Assembly: GCF_001427665.1 (NCBI RefSeq)
Contig: NZ_LMHC01000012.1
Coordinates: 348,701 to 412,700, forward strand
Origin: Caulobacter sp. Root655
Lineage (GTDB): Bacteria > Pseudomonadota > Alphaproteobacteria > Caulobacterales > Caulobacteraceae
DNA: 64,000 nucleotides
Reading direction: 5' to 3'
In this document: in pieces, positions 45,260-53,314 of the stretch
How the letters are laid out: each line of letters starts with the position of its first letter
Position numbering within the stretch: position 1 is the stretch's first letter
Notes under the pieces: generated by a model
Database searches by the model: none
The model's input: the letters and a program-made list of their open reading frames with translations, nothing else
Told to the model about the DNA's origin: nothing
Program-made: the position numbers and the translations under genes

Positions 45260-46178
45260 AGTGCTGGTCAGGATCCGGGCCAGCTCGTTGAACTTCCACG
45301 ACGTCATGGTGGCGTTGGGCAAGATACCGTGCGCCGACGGCCGCGTTCCGATGACCGACGGGGCGGGCGAGGTGATCGCGGTCGGGGACGGCGTCGACGC
45401 GTTCAGGGTGGGAGACCCCGTCGTCAGCACGTTCTATCCCGATTGGCTGGACGGCGAAGCGACGCCCGCCGCCAAGCGGGTCATCCCCGGGGAAACGGTC
45501 GACGGCTATGCCCGCGAATACGCGTGCATGCCGGCGCGCGCCTTCACCAAGGCGCCGGCGGGCTACACGCACGTCGAAGCGGCGACCCTGACCTGCGCGG
45601 GCGTCACCGCCTGGCGAGGCCTGGTCGTCCGCGGCCGGGTGAAGCCCGGCGACACGGTGCTGATCCTCGGCACGGGCGGCGTGTCGCTGTTCGCGCTGCA
45701 ATTGGCCAAGGCCGCCGGGGCGCGGGTCATCGCGACGTCCTCCTCGGAAGAGAAGCTGGAAAAGCTCCAGCGGCTCGGCGCCGACGAGGTCGTCAACTAC
45801 CGGGCCACGCCGGACTGGGGCCAGAAGGCCAAGGACCTGACCGACGGACGCGGCGTCGACCACGTGATGGAGGTCGGCGGCCCCGGCACCTTGGCGCAGT
45901 CGATAGCCGCCTGCAGGACGGGCGGGCATATCGCCCTGATCGGCGTCCTGACGGGTTTCGTGGCGGAGGTGGCGATCCCGGCGCTGTTCTCCAACCAGAT
46001 CCGCATCAGCGGAATCTCCATTGGCAGCAGGGCGGACCAGGAGGACATGATCAGGGCGATCACGGCCAACCGTTTGAAGCCGGTGATCGACCGCTGTTTC
46101 CCGCTGCGGGAGATCGCCATGGCCTTCGCGTATTACGAATCCCAAAAGCACTTCGGCAAGGTCTGCCTGGAGCTTTAG
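45174..46178 (+). CDS. NAD(P)-dependent quinone-oxidoreductase-like MDR enzyme
   Basis: 334 residues from the ATG at 45174, chosen for AGAAGGA at 45162-45168. GroES-like N-terminal domain (PRPGEVLVRIRASSLNFHDVM), then the Rossmann motif TVLILGTGGVSLFALQLAKAAG, then LGADEVVNYRAT. No structural or catalytic zinc ligands (no GHE) are evident, so it belongs to the quinone oxidoreductase side of the MDR superfamily. It probably reduces a ketone, quinone or enone with NADPH. Likely part of the DUF899 group. Confidence 0.85.
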   Translation: MKLIRLRAPRGLDRLELTEEDRPEPRPGEVLVRIRASSLNFHDVMVALGKIPCADGRVPMTDGAGEVIAVGDGVDAFRVGDPVVSTFYPDWLDGEATPAAKRVIPGETVDGYAREYACMPARAFTKAPAGYTHVEAATLTCAGVTAWRGLVVRGRVKPGDTVLILGTGGVSLFALQLAKAAGARVIATSSSEEKLEKLQRLGADEVVNYRATPDWGQKAKDLTDGRGVDHVMEVGGPGTLAQSIAACRTGGHIALIGVLTGFVAEVAIPALFSNQIRISGISIGSRADQEDMIRAITANRLKPVIDRCFPLREIAMAFAYYESQKHFGKVCLEL

Positions 46179-46193
46179 GGCCTTCGCCGCGCC

Positions 46194-46886
46194 TCAGGCC
46201 GCGTCGAGATCCAGCGAATACCCCGCCGACCGCACGGTACGGATCGGATCGCCGTCCACGTCGCCGTTCAACGCCTTGCGCAGGCGGCCGATGTGGACGT
46301 CGACGGTGCGGGCTTCGACATAGACGTCCGAGCCCCAGACGGCGTCCAGCAGCTGTTCGCGGCTGAACACCCGGCCCGGGTGCTGCATCAGGTAGTCGAG
46401 CAGGCGGAACTCGGTGGGGCCCAGGTGGACCTCCTTGCCCTGTCGCTTCACGCGGTGGGCGACGCGGTCGATGACGATGTCGCCGACCGTGATCCGGTCG
46501 TCGGCCAGGCCCGGGCGGATGCGGCGCAGCACGGCGCGGACTCGGGCGGTCAGCTCGATCATCGAGAACGGCTTGACCACATAGTCGTCGGCCCCGGTGT
46601 CGAGGCCGCGGATGCGGTCGCTCTCCTCACCGCGGGCCGTCAGCATGATGATCGGCACGTTGCGGGTTTCGGAGCGGCCGCGCAGGCGGCGGCAGACCTC
46701 GATGCCCGAGACCTTGGGCAGCATCCAGTCGAGGATCACCAGGTCCGGCGCGCGTTCGCTGGCCATGGTCAGGGCTTCCTCGCCGTCGCCGGCCACGCCG
46801 ACGACATAGCCTTCCTTGTCGAGGTTGTAGTGCAGCAGGGTGGCCAGGGCGTCTTCGTCTTCGACCACCAGAACGTACGGAGTCAC
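46194..46886 (-). CDS. phoB: Phosphate regulon response regulator PhoB
   Basis: 230 residues. Receiver domain with VVEDED and the phosphoacceptor Asp53 (LVILDWMLP), then an OmpR-type winged helix with GPTEFRLLDYLMQHPGRVFSREQLLDAVWG and SAGYSLD. PhoR, encoded at 53315-54748, is its expected kinase. It is last in the pst-phoU-phoB run, 18 bases past the phoU stop. It should bind the tandem boxes proposed before pstC. Confidence 0.97.
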   Translation of the reverse strand: MTPYVLVVEDEDALATLLHYNLDKEGYVVGVAGDGEEALTMASERAPDLVILDWMLPKVSGIEVCRRLRGRSETRNVPIIMLTARGEESDRIRGLDTGADDYVVKPFSMIELTARVRAVLRRIRPGLADDRITVGDIVIDRVAHRVKRQGKEVHLGPTEFRLLDYLMQHPGRVFSREQLLDAVWGSDVYVEARTVDVHIGRLRKALNGDVDGDPIRTVRSAGYSLDLDAA

Positions 46887-46904
46887 TTGCGCTGGCCCTC
46901 TATT

Positions 46905-47594
46905 CTACTTCGACAGCTCGAGCTTGGGACGCTGGGAGATGATCTCCTCGCCGGTCAGCTCGAAATGGATGATCTCGGCGATGTTGGTGGCGTGGTCGCC
47001 GATGCGCTCGAGGTTCTTGGCGACGAACAGCAGGTGGGCGCACGGATTGATCGTCCGGGGGTCGCCCATCATGTAGGTCAGCAGTTCGCGGAAGATGGCG
47101 TTGTAGTGCTCGTCGACCTCCTCGTCGCGACCCCAGACGCCGATGGCGCGCTGCAGGTCCGAGGCGGTGTAGGCGTCGAGCACGTCCTTCAGACGGCCCT
47201 GGACCAGCTTGCCCATCCGCTCGATCGAGCGGGTCAGGGCGGTCATCGGGTCGGCCTCGGTGAGGATCAGCGCGCGCTTGCCGATGTTCTTGGCCATGTC
47301 GCCGCAGCGTTCCAGGCTCATCGAGATCTTCAGGGCGGCGACGGCGTGGCGCAGGTCCACGGCCATCGGCTGGCGCAGGGCGATCAGCCGGAAGGCCTTG
47401 CGCTCGATCTCGGCCTGCAGGATGTCGAGCCGCTCGTCGCGGGCCACGACCTGCTGGGCCAGCGGGCCGTCGCGACGGGCGATACACTCGATGGCGTCGG
47501 CGACCTGGGCCTCGGCCAGGCCGCCCATGCGGGTGACCTCGGCCGTGAGGTGGTTCAGTTCTTCGCCGTAGGATTTGACGGTATGTTCGGTCAT
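46905..47594 (-). CDS. phoU: Phosphate transport regulator PhoU
   Basis: 229 residues of two similar three-helix bundles (VTRMGGLAEAQVADAIECIARRD and LEAY-like TASDLQRAIGVWGRDEEVDEHYNAIFREL). PhoU couples PstSCAB status to PhoR and limits phosphate uptake. The start is ATG 47594. The 98-base gap to pstB holds two palindromes (47608-47624, 47643-47687). Confidence 0.96.
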   Translation of the reverse strand: MTEHTVKSYGEELNHLTAEVTRMGGLAEAQVADAIECIARRDGPLAQQVVARDERLDILQAEIERKAFRLIALRQPMAVDLRHAVAALKISMSLERCGDMAKNIGKRALILTEADPMTALTRSIERMGKLVQGRLKDVLDAYTASDLQRAIGVWGRDEEVDEHYNAIFRELLTYMMGDPRTINPCAHLLFVAKNLERIGDHATNIAEIIHFELTGEEIISQRPKLELSK

Positions 47595-47607
47595 CTTCTG
47601 GATCCTA

Positions 47608-47624
47608 CTAGAGCGTCGCTCTAG
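47608..47624. repeat. Perfect short palindrome between pstB and phoU
   Basis: CTAGAGCGTCGCTCTAG is a 17-base perfect palindrome around a central T. It is part of the pstB-phoU intercistronic gap and may be related to the family E ends (CTAGAGC). Confidence 0.6.
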
Positions 47625-47642
47625 TCCACTTCTTTGTTTGGC

Positions 47643-47687
47643 GCATTTTCTTCACGCGAACCGGTATCCACTTCGCTCGAAAATGCT
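47643..47687. repeat. Imperfect inverted repeat, family E copy 2
   Basis: GCATTTTCTTCACGCGAA and TTCGCTCGAAAATGC around CCGGTATCCAC. The cousin at 15224 has the same CCGGT.TCCAC core. In the pstB-phoU gap it could affect relative expression of the two. Confidence 0.65.
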
Positions 47688-47692
47688 TGGGC

Positions 47693-48541
47693 TTAGCCGA
47701 AGCGGCCGGTGATGTAATCTTGCGTGCGGGTGTCGCGAGGATTGGTGAACATCTCCTCGGTCGGACCGCTCTCGACCAGCTTGCCCAGGTGGAAGAAGGC
47801 GGTCTTCTGCGACACGCGGGCGGCCTGGGCCATCGAGTGGGTGACGATGACGATGCAGAACTGGTTGCGCAGCTCGTCGATCAGTTCCTCGATCTTGGCG
47901 GTGGCGATCGGGTCGAGGGCCGAGCAGGGCTCGTCCATCAGGATCACTTCCGGTGAGACGGCGATGGCGCGGGCGATGACCAGGCGCTGCTGCTGACCGC
48001 CCGACAGGCCGGTGCCGGCCTGGTGCAGGCGGTCGGCGACCTCGTTCCACAGGCCGGCCTTCTTGAGGCTGGCCTCGACGATGGCTTCCAGCTCGGCCTT
48101 GCCGGTGGCCAGGCCGTGGATCTTGGGACCGTAGGCGACGTTCTCGAAGATCGTCTTGGGGAACGGGTTGGGCTTCTGGAACACCATGCCGACCCGCGAG
48201 CGCAGCACCACCGGGTCGACGCTCTTGGCGTTGACGTCATTGCCGTCGATCTCGATCGAACCGTGGACCTTGGCCGACGGGATGGTGTCGTTCATGCGGT
48301 TGATGCAGCGCAGGAAGGTCGACTTGCCACAGCCCGACGGGCCGATGAAGGCGGTGACCGACTTGGCCGGCACGTCGAGGTTGACGTCGAACAGCGCCTG
48401 TTTGTCGCCGTAGAAGACGTTGACGTCGCGGGCCCGGATCTTGAACTCGCCGGTGGTCACGTGCCCGTGGCCGGCCGGGATGGCGGAGGCCATGGAAGGT
48501 GCGTGAGCGGCGAGGGTGTCGTCGCGGTTTTCGGTCGGCAT
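47693..48541 (-). CDS. pstB: Phosphate ABC transporter ATPase PstB
   Basis: 282 residues from ATG 48541; 297 if 48586 is used, but AAGGG precedes the inner ATG. Walker [12 protein letters not shown], signature [14 protein letters not shown], Walker [15 protein letters not shown]. It powers phosphate uptake with PstA, PstC and a PstS that is not in this window. Eight bases or more separate it from pstA. Confidence 0.96.
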   Translation of the reverse strand: MPTENRDDTLAAHAPSMASAIPAGHGHVTTGEFKIRARDVNVFYGDKQALFDVNLDVPAKSVTAFIGPSGCGKSTFLRCINRMNDTIPSAKVHGSIEIDGNDVNAKSVDPVVLRSRVGMVFQKPNPFPKTIFENVAYGPKIHGLATGKAELEAIVEASLKKAGLWNEVADRLHQAGTGLSGGQQQRLVIARAIAVSPEVILMDEPCSALDPIATAKIEELIDELRNQFCIVIVTHSMAQAARVSQKTAFFHLGKLVESGPTEEMFTNPRDTRTQDYITGRFG

Positions 48542-48593
48542 GGCGTGGCCCTTGGAAAGGGGAAAGGCGAGAGGGTTGCGGGTCATATGGGGC

Positions 48594-49898
48594 CTACCAC
48601 CGGCGTTCGAAGCGGCGGCGCAGGATCACGGCGGCGGCGTTCATGACGATCATGAAGACCAGCAGCACGATGATCGCCGCGGCGGTGCGCTCGTGGAAGG
48701 CGCGCTCGGAGGCGTTCTCCCAGATGAACACCTGGACGGGCAGGACGGTGGCCGAACTGGTGAAGCTTTCCGGCGCGCCGGGCACGAAGGCGACCATGCC
48801 GATCATCAGCAGCGGCGCGGTCTCGCCCAGGGCGTGGGCCAGCGACAGGATGGCGCCGGTCATCACGCCGGGCATGGCCAGCGGCAGCACGTGGTGGAAC
48901 ACCGTCTGGGCCTTGGAGGCGCCGACGCCGAGGGCGGCTTCGCGGATCGAGGGCGGCACGGCCTTCAGCGAGCTGCGGGTGGCGATGATCACGGTCGGCA
49001 GGGCCATCAGGGCCAGCACCAGGCCGCCGACCAGCGGCGAGCCGCGCGGCACGTGCAGCCAGTTGATGAACAGGGCCAGGCCCAGCAGGCCGTAGACGAT
49101 CGACGGCACGGCGGCCAGGTTGTTGATGTTGACCTCGATGATATCGGTCCAGCGGTTCTTGGGCGCGAACTCCTCGAGATAGACCGCCGCCATCACCCCG
49201 ACCGGAATGGCGATCAGGGCGGTGATCACCAGCATCATGGCCGAGCCGACCACCGCGCCCCAGACGCCGGCCTGTTCGGGCTCGGTGGAGTCGGAGTTGC
49301 TGAAGAACTTGGTGTTGAAGCCGGCCTTGACGGTGCCGTCGGTCCGCAGCTTGTCCAGCCAGTCCAGTTGCTGGTTGTCGAGCTTGCGGTCGACCTCTGC
49401 GGTCGAGCGCTTGATCTCGCCCTTGTAGTAGAGGTCGGCGTCGGCCTTGACCGAACCGGTGACGTCGACGGTCTTGCCGATCAGCGACTTGTCGGCCTTC
49501 AGCTTGTTGAGCAGCTGGAAGCCGAAGTCGCGCGAGGTCAGGTCCATGATCTTGGCCGAGGTCGTGCCCAGGTCGTCGTCCTGCACGCCCAGCTTCTTCA
49601 TCAGGGCTTCGGCGACGATGTAGTCGTAGTTGACGCCCTCCAGCGCGGTGACGTCGACCCGCTCGGGGTTGATATAGACCGGCACGGTCAGGGTGTGGGT
49701 CTCGAAGGTCGAGTAGCCCTGCACGACGATGCGGCCGACCAGCACCACCAGGAAGATCATGGCGATGACGATCGCCGCGATCCCCTGGACGCGGAACCAC
49801 ATCTCCGAGCGGTGACGCTTCTTCAGCAGGGCTTCGCGCGCCGTCAGCGGAGCCGTCTTGGGCGCCGGCGCGCCGGGGGAGAGGACCGCGTCAGTCAT
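48594..49898 (-). CDS. pstA: Phosphate ABC transporter permease PstA
   Basis: 434 residues, longer than typical PstA (about 290), owing to a periplasmic insert of roughly 130 residues after the first membrane helix ([21 protein letters not shown] through to [11 protein letters not shown]), the DUF3333-type extension common in alphaproteobacteria. The permease core begins near [16 protein letters not shown] and has the EAA loop ([21 protein letters not shown]). Its start overlaps the pstC stop by eight bases. Confidence 0.95.
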   Translation of the reverse strand: MTDAVLSPGAPAPKTAPLTAREALLKKRHRSEMWFRVQGIAAIVIAMIFLVVLVGRIVVQGYSTFETHTLTVPVYINPERVDVTALEGVNYDYIVAEALMKKLGVQDDDLGTTSAKIMDLTSRDFGFQLLNKLKADKSLIGKTVDVTGSVKADADLYYKGEIKRSTAEVDRKLDNQQLDWLDKLRTDGTVKAGFNTKFFSNSDSTEPEQAGVWGAVVGSAMMLVITALIAIPVGVMAAVYLEEFAPKNRWTDIIEVNINNLAAVPSIVYGLLGLALFINWLHVPRGSPLVGGLVLALMALPTVIIATRSSLKAVPPSIREAALGVGASKAQTVFHHVLPLAMPGVMTGAILSLAHALGETAPLLMIGMVAFVPGAPESFTSSATVLPVQVFIWENASERAFHERTAAAIIVLLVFMIVMNAAAVILRRRFERRW

Positions 49899-51333
49899 AT
49901 TGTTCCCGGTACTTCTGGACGATGCGCAGGGCGATGATGTTGAGGCCCAGGGTGACCACGAACAGGGTCAGGCCCAGACCGAAGGCCGACAGGGTCTTGG
50001 GGCTGTCGAACTCCTGGTCGCCGGTCAGCAGGGTGACGATCTGGACGGTCACGGTGGTGACGGTGTCCAGCGGGTTGGCGGTCAGCTTGGCCTGCAGGCC
50101 GGCGGCCATGGTGACGATCATGGTCTCGCCGACGGCGCGGGAAACGGCCAGCAGCATGGCGGCCATGATCCCCGGCAGGGCGGCGGGCAGGACCACCTTC
50201 TTGACGGTCTCGGACTTGGTGGCGCCCATGGCGTAGCTGCCGTCGCGCAGGGACTGCGGCACGGCGTTGATGATGTCGTCCGACAGCGAGGAGACGAAGG
50301 GGATCAGCATGATGCCCATCACCACCCCGGCCACCAGCGCCATCTGGTTCTGCACCTGCATCAGGTACTGGGCGATCCCGTCCAGCGGACCGCCGGCCAT
50401 TTGTTCGCCGATGCCGTTGAAGAAGGCGCGGAACAGCGGGCCGACGGTCAGGGCCGCGAAGAAGCCGTAGACCACGGTCGGCACCCCGGCCAGGATCTCC
50501 AGCAGCGGCTTGATGGTCGAGCGCAGGCCGCGATTGGCGTATTCCGACAGGTAGATCGCCGAGTAGAGGCCGATCGGCGCGGCCACCAGCATGGCGATCA
50601 TCATCACCAAGAAGGTGCCGGCGAACAGCGGCACGGCTCCGAAGGCGCCCGACGAGGCCACCTGGTCGGCGCGCATGGCGATCTGCGGGGCCCATTCGGT
50701 GCCGAACAGGAAGCCGAGGATCGGCACGGTCTCGAAGAACCGCCAGCTTTCGTAGATCAGCGAGAGAACGATCCCCAGCGTAGTCAGCACGGCGGCGACC
50801 GAGCAGGCGATCAGCACCCCGGCGATCCAGCCCTCGACCCGGTTGCGGGCCCGGAACTCGGTGTTGACCCGGGGGATGACCAGCAGGAAGCCGCCCAGGG
50901 CGACCAGGCCGGCCAGGCCCAGGATGGAATAGCGGACGATGCCCTCGATGTTGCGCGCCTCGACCACCTTGGCGTCGAAGGCGGCGCGCAGGGGGCCGTC
51001 ATAGGCCACCTCGCTGGCGGCCTGACCCGAGGCGATGGCCTGGACGTCGCTGAAGAACACGTTCTGGCGGTCCGGCGTCAGGGCCGAGACGGCGGCGGGA
51101 CGCTGGGCCTGCAGCACCGCGTCCTCGACCCGACCGCCGAACATGGCGCCGAGCAGCAGCAACAGGGCGGCGGGAGCCCCGGCCCACAGGGCGGCGTAGG
51201 CCCCGTAATAGTTGGGCAGGGAATGAAGGCGGGCCGTGGCGCCGCCGGCGGCCTTCAGCGCCCGGCCGCGGCCGGCCATGAACGCCGCGCCGGAGAACAG
51301 CGCCAGGAAGAGGAGCGAGAGCCAGGTCAGCAT
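49891..51333 (-). CDS. pstC: Phosphate ABC transporter permease PstC
   Basis: 480 residues with an extended N-terminal half (about 200 residues, including several helices) before the permease core, like the long alphaproteobacterial PstC. Core features include LYSAIYLSEYANRGLRSTIKPLLEILAGVPTVVYG and the EAA loop (QSLRDGSYAMGATKSETVKKVVLP). It forms the channel with PstA. A candidate PhoB box lies upstream (51423-51456). Between it and phoR sits a two-gene insertion. Confidence 0.95.
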   Translation of the reverse strand: MLTWLSLLFLALFSGAAFMAGRGRALKAAGGATARLHSLPNYYGAYAALWAGAPAALLLLLGAMFGGRVEDAVLQAQRPAAVSALTPDRQNVFFSDVQAIASGQAASEVAYDGPLRAAFDAKVVEARNIEGIVRYSILGLAGLVALGGFLLVIPRVNTEFRARNRVEGWIAGVLIACSVAAVLTTLGIVLSLIYESWRFFETVPILGFLFGTEWAPQIAMRADQVASSGAFGAVPLFAGTFLVMMIAMLVAAPIGLYSAIYLSEYANRGLRSTIKPLLEILAGVPTVVYGFFAALTVGPLFRAFFNGIGEQMAGGPLDGIAQYLMQVQNQMALVAGVVMGIMLIPFVSSLSDDIINAVPQSLRDGSYAMGATKSETVKKVVLPAALPGIMAAMLLAVSRAVGETMIVTMAAGLQAKLTANPLDTVTTVTVQIVTLLTGDQEFDSPKTLSAFGLGLTLFVVTLGLNIIALRIVQKYREQYD

Positions 51334-51647
51334 GCGTGAAGAGGTCTTGCGCGAGGGATGCGGAGACGGCGCACAACGCGCCGTACCGCCCGTGCCGATC
51401 TATGCCGGGCGGGCGCTGACCTTATGCGACGTTTTGACGACAGTTTTGCGACAAGGCCCGGCCGATGGACGCAACCGGGGATTTCCAGGCATGTGGCGCC
51501 ACAGCGCTCACTTCGCGTTTGAGTATGATAGGGTTTGGTGGCCAGCCGACTGAATCCATGCCAACTGGTTTCAGCGGTCGATAATTTGCCCCAGAGACCA
51601 CTTTGCGCCCGCCGCCCAGAAAAGCAAAACGGCCCCGTCAAGTCCCT
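51334..51647. other. 314-base region upstream of pstC, left flank of insertion
   Basis: No gene is called. The part up to about 51480 belongs to the pstC promoter (Pho box at 51423-51456). The rest (51480-51647) is AT-richer and probably contains the left junction of the inserted unit and its own promoter. Confidence 0.5.
51423..51456 (-). promoter_or_regulatory. Candidate tandem PhoB box for pstC
   Basis: Read on the minus strand: CTTGTCGCAAAA, CTGTCGTCAAAA, CGTCGCAT, repeats at about 11-12-base spacing, near the CTGTCAT-type PhoB half-site followed by an A/T run. It is 90-120 bases before the pstC start. Pattern match is good; binding is not shown. Confidence 0.6.
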
Positions 51648-52028
51648 ATGCGCAGGCCGCTCACAGCCGAGAAGATCGAGACGGCAAGCTATCGCGGTAG
51701 CCCGGAACACAAAACACGTGAGTTCTGGGATGGTTTGCCTGAAGCTCACGTTGGAGAGGATGGCAAGGCCCAGCGCCCAGGCAAGCAGGACACGACAATT
51801 TGTCCGCTTACTCGGGAACATGAGCGCGAAGCAGCCACCCTATGGGTTCAACAAGCGTTGACTCTAGGGCAATCCAGGTTCTTCGAGGCCGACAAGGATT
51901 TTCCCAAGAAGATTTGGTACAGGCATACGGACGGCCAAGTTTGGTACGGCTTTTGTATCAACAGCGTACTAGGCACCTATAAGGGCTGGCCTATCGACGA
52001 GGATGAGCGAGTTGAAATTTTCGGCTGA
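51648..52028 (+). CDS. Small protein, first gene of inserted unit (unknown)
   Basis: 126 residues from the ATG at 51648 (a longer frame to 51603 is possible). Not recognised. It is mostly soluble and the second half is likely beta-rich: RFFEADKDFPKKIWYRHTDG, then VWYGFCINSVLGTYKGWPID. Codons such as CTA and AGG are unusual for the window, and GC is lower than in the pst genes. The last 26 bases overlap the next gene, which suggests a coupled pair. A regulatory or inhibitor protein for the larger partner is one option; nothing in the sequence decides it. Confidence 0.6.
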   Translation: MRRPLTAEKIETASYRGSPEHKTREFWDGLPEAHVGEDGKAQRPGKQDTTICPLTREHEREAATLWVQQALTLGQSRFFEADKDFPKKIWYRHTDGQVWYGFCINSVLGTYKGWPIDEDERVEIFG

Positions 52029-53274
52029 TTGGCACGACGAAGCCGTCAACGCTGCGCCAGAGGAACGGGCGACAGTTGCCGACTTACGCATCGAACTCGA
52101 TGGGCAGATAGTCAGCATGCACCTGAAAGGGAAGACCGCTGTCGAGTGCGTAACCTTGCCATTGTACAGCCTTGCCGAAGGGCTCATTCATGATTGGTGG
52201 GCGCTGTTTGGCGGGCGGGATCGAGAGTTCTCGCTAGTTCGCCATCGGAGTGGCTTCGCTCTTCCCGATGTTCGGATGCGCTTCGACGGATCGGTGTTCG
52301 AGATTCTTGCTCAGCAACGATCATACCGCAATCCAGACGTTAGGTTCTGGGGTGGCGCCACAGAAATCATGGGCCGAACTGAAGCTGAAGCCGCCCTGGC
52401 CAACATTATTGAAATGGCCCTGGAGCGGCTTACGAAGCGCGAGCAGATCGGGACAAGTGCAAGCCTGCGCTGGGAGCGAGTAAATGCCTCTCGGGAAGAC
52501 TCCGATGAAGCCGCTTTTTGCGAAGCGGCAGGAGCGCTTGGCCTCGACCCCTATCAAATTGACGCGGCGGCTACTGATACTATCGAGCGAGCATCTTCGG
52601 TTTTCGCCGAAGAACCGTTAGTTGAGTTCCTTGCCGGTGCTCAGGCCACTGATCAAGTGCGTTTGATGGATTGGATTGGCGAGGTCGATCGTCGCCCCCA
52701 CTTCACCTCACGTGTCGCGGAGCTGCGAGCGCTCGCTGACGCTACGGCACGAACCGCCGTGTGCCGTGAAGGCGAGCAGGCTTGGGAGCTCGGCTATCGT
52801 CGGGCGAAAGCGTTCCGTGCGACTGCCAATATCGACGAAGCCCGGCGTTTTGATGGCTTCCGGTCCCTAGCTGAATATCTCGGCGCGAGCCGTAGTTTCC
52901 GACTTGCTCCCCAGGTGAATGGGATACGCTTGCTGCGAGCAGACCAAGACGATGGCTCACACCTCCACATGCGGGTTCTGGGCGAGACGGCTGCTCACAC
53001 GACATCGCATCTATTTACATTTGCGAGAGGCGTCGCTGACGTCGTGTGTTTCCCTGACCCTCAGAATTCACCGGTAAACGAGTTGCACTCGGCCTATCGG
53101 CAAGCGGCGGGGCGCGCGTTTGCAGCCGAGTTGTTGGCGCCGGTGAACGAAATTCTCAGCATGATGGAAGACGGCCGCGACGTTGTCACCATCGCTGACG
53201 CGCTTAACGTTTCAACGGTTGTCGTTGAGCGACAAATCCAGAACGCGCCCAGAATCGCAGCTAGCGCCGCATAG
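52003..53274 (+). CDS. Large protein with ImmA/IrrE-like region, HExxH lost
   Basis: 423 residues from the ATG at 52003. The N-terminal 150 residues are an unassigned domain with a LPLYSLAEGLIHDWWALFGG motif. From about 330 the pattern FTFARGVADVVCF (338-350), RAFAAELLAP (371-380) and LNVSTVVVERQIQN (401-414) resembles ImmA/IrrE peptidases, whose usual FTLAHELGHYLCF-like zinc motif is replaced by RGVAD (codons at 53026-53040, including rare AGA). It is thus likely catalytically inactive. TTA codons occur (e.g. Leu28, Leu206). It lies on the strand opposite to phoR and pstC. Confidence 0.7.
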   Translation: MSELKFSADWHDEAVNAAPEERATVADLRIELDGQIVSMHLKGKTAVECVTLPLYSLAEGLIHDWWALFGGRDREFSLVRHRSGFALPDVRMRFDGSVFEILAQQRSYRNPDVRFWGGATEIMGRTEAEAALANIIEMALERLTKREQIGTSASLRWERVNASREDSDEAAFCEAAGALGLDPYQIDAAATDTIERASSVFAEEPLVEFLAGAQATDQVRLMDWIGEVDRRPHFTSRVAELRALADATARTAVCREGEQAWELGYRRAKAFRATANIDEARRFDGFRSLAEYLGASRSFRLAPQVNGIRLLRADQDDGSHLHMRVLGETAAHTTSHLFTFARGVADVVCFPDPQNSPVNELHSAYRQAAGRAFAAELLAPVNEILSMMEDGRDVVTIADALNVSTVVVERQIQNAPRIAASAA

Positions 53275-53314
53275 ACCACCTATCCGTAAAATCATGGACA
53301 GGAACGAGCGGCTG

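Noticed and set aside
47643..47687. Possible terminator between pstB and phoU
   Set aside because: It is an imperfect inverted repeat without a following T-run, and phoU continues in the same direction.
53275..53314. Direct-repeat or att-like right end of the phoR-pstC insertion
   Set aside because: Only about 40 bases are available and no copy of them was found near 51480-51640, so no integration site can be claimed.
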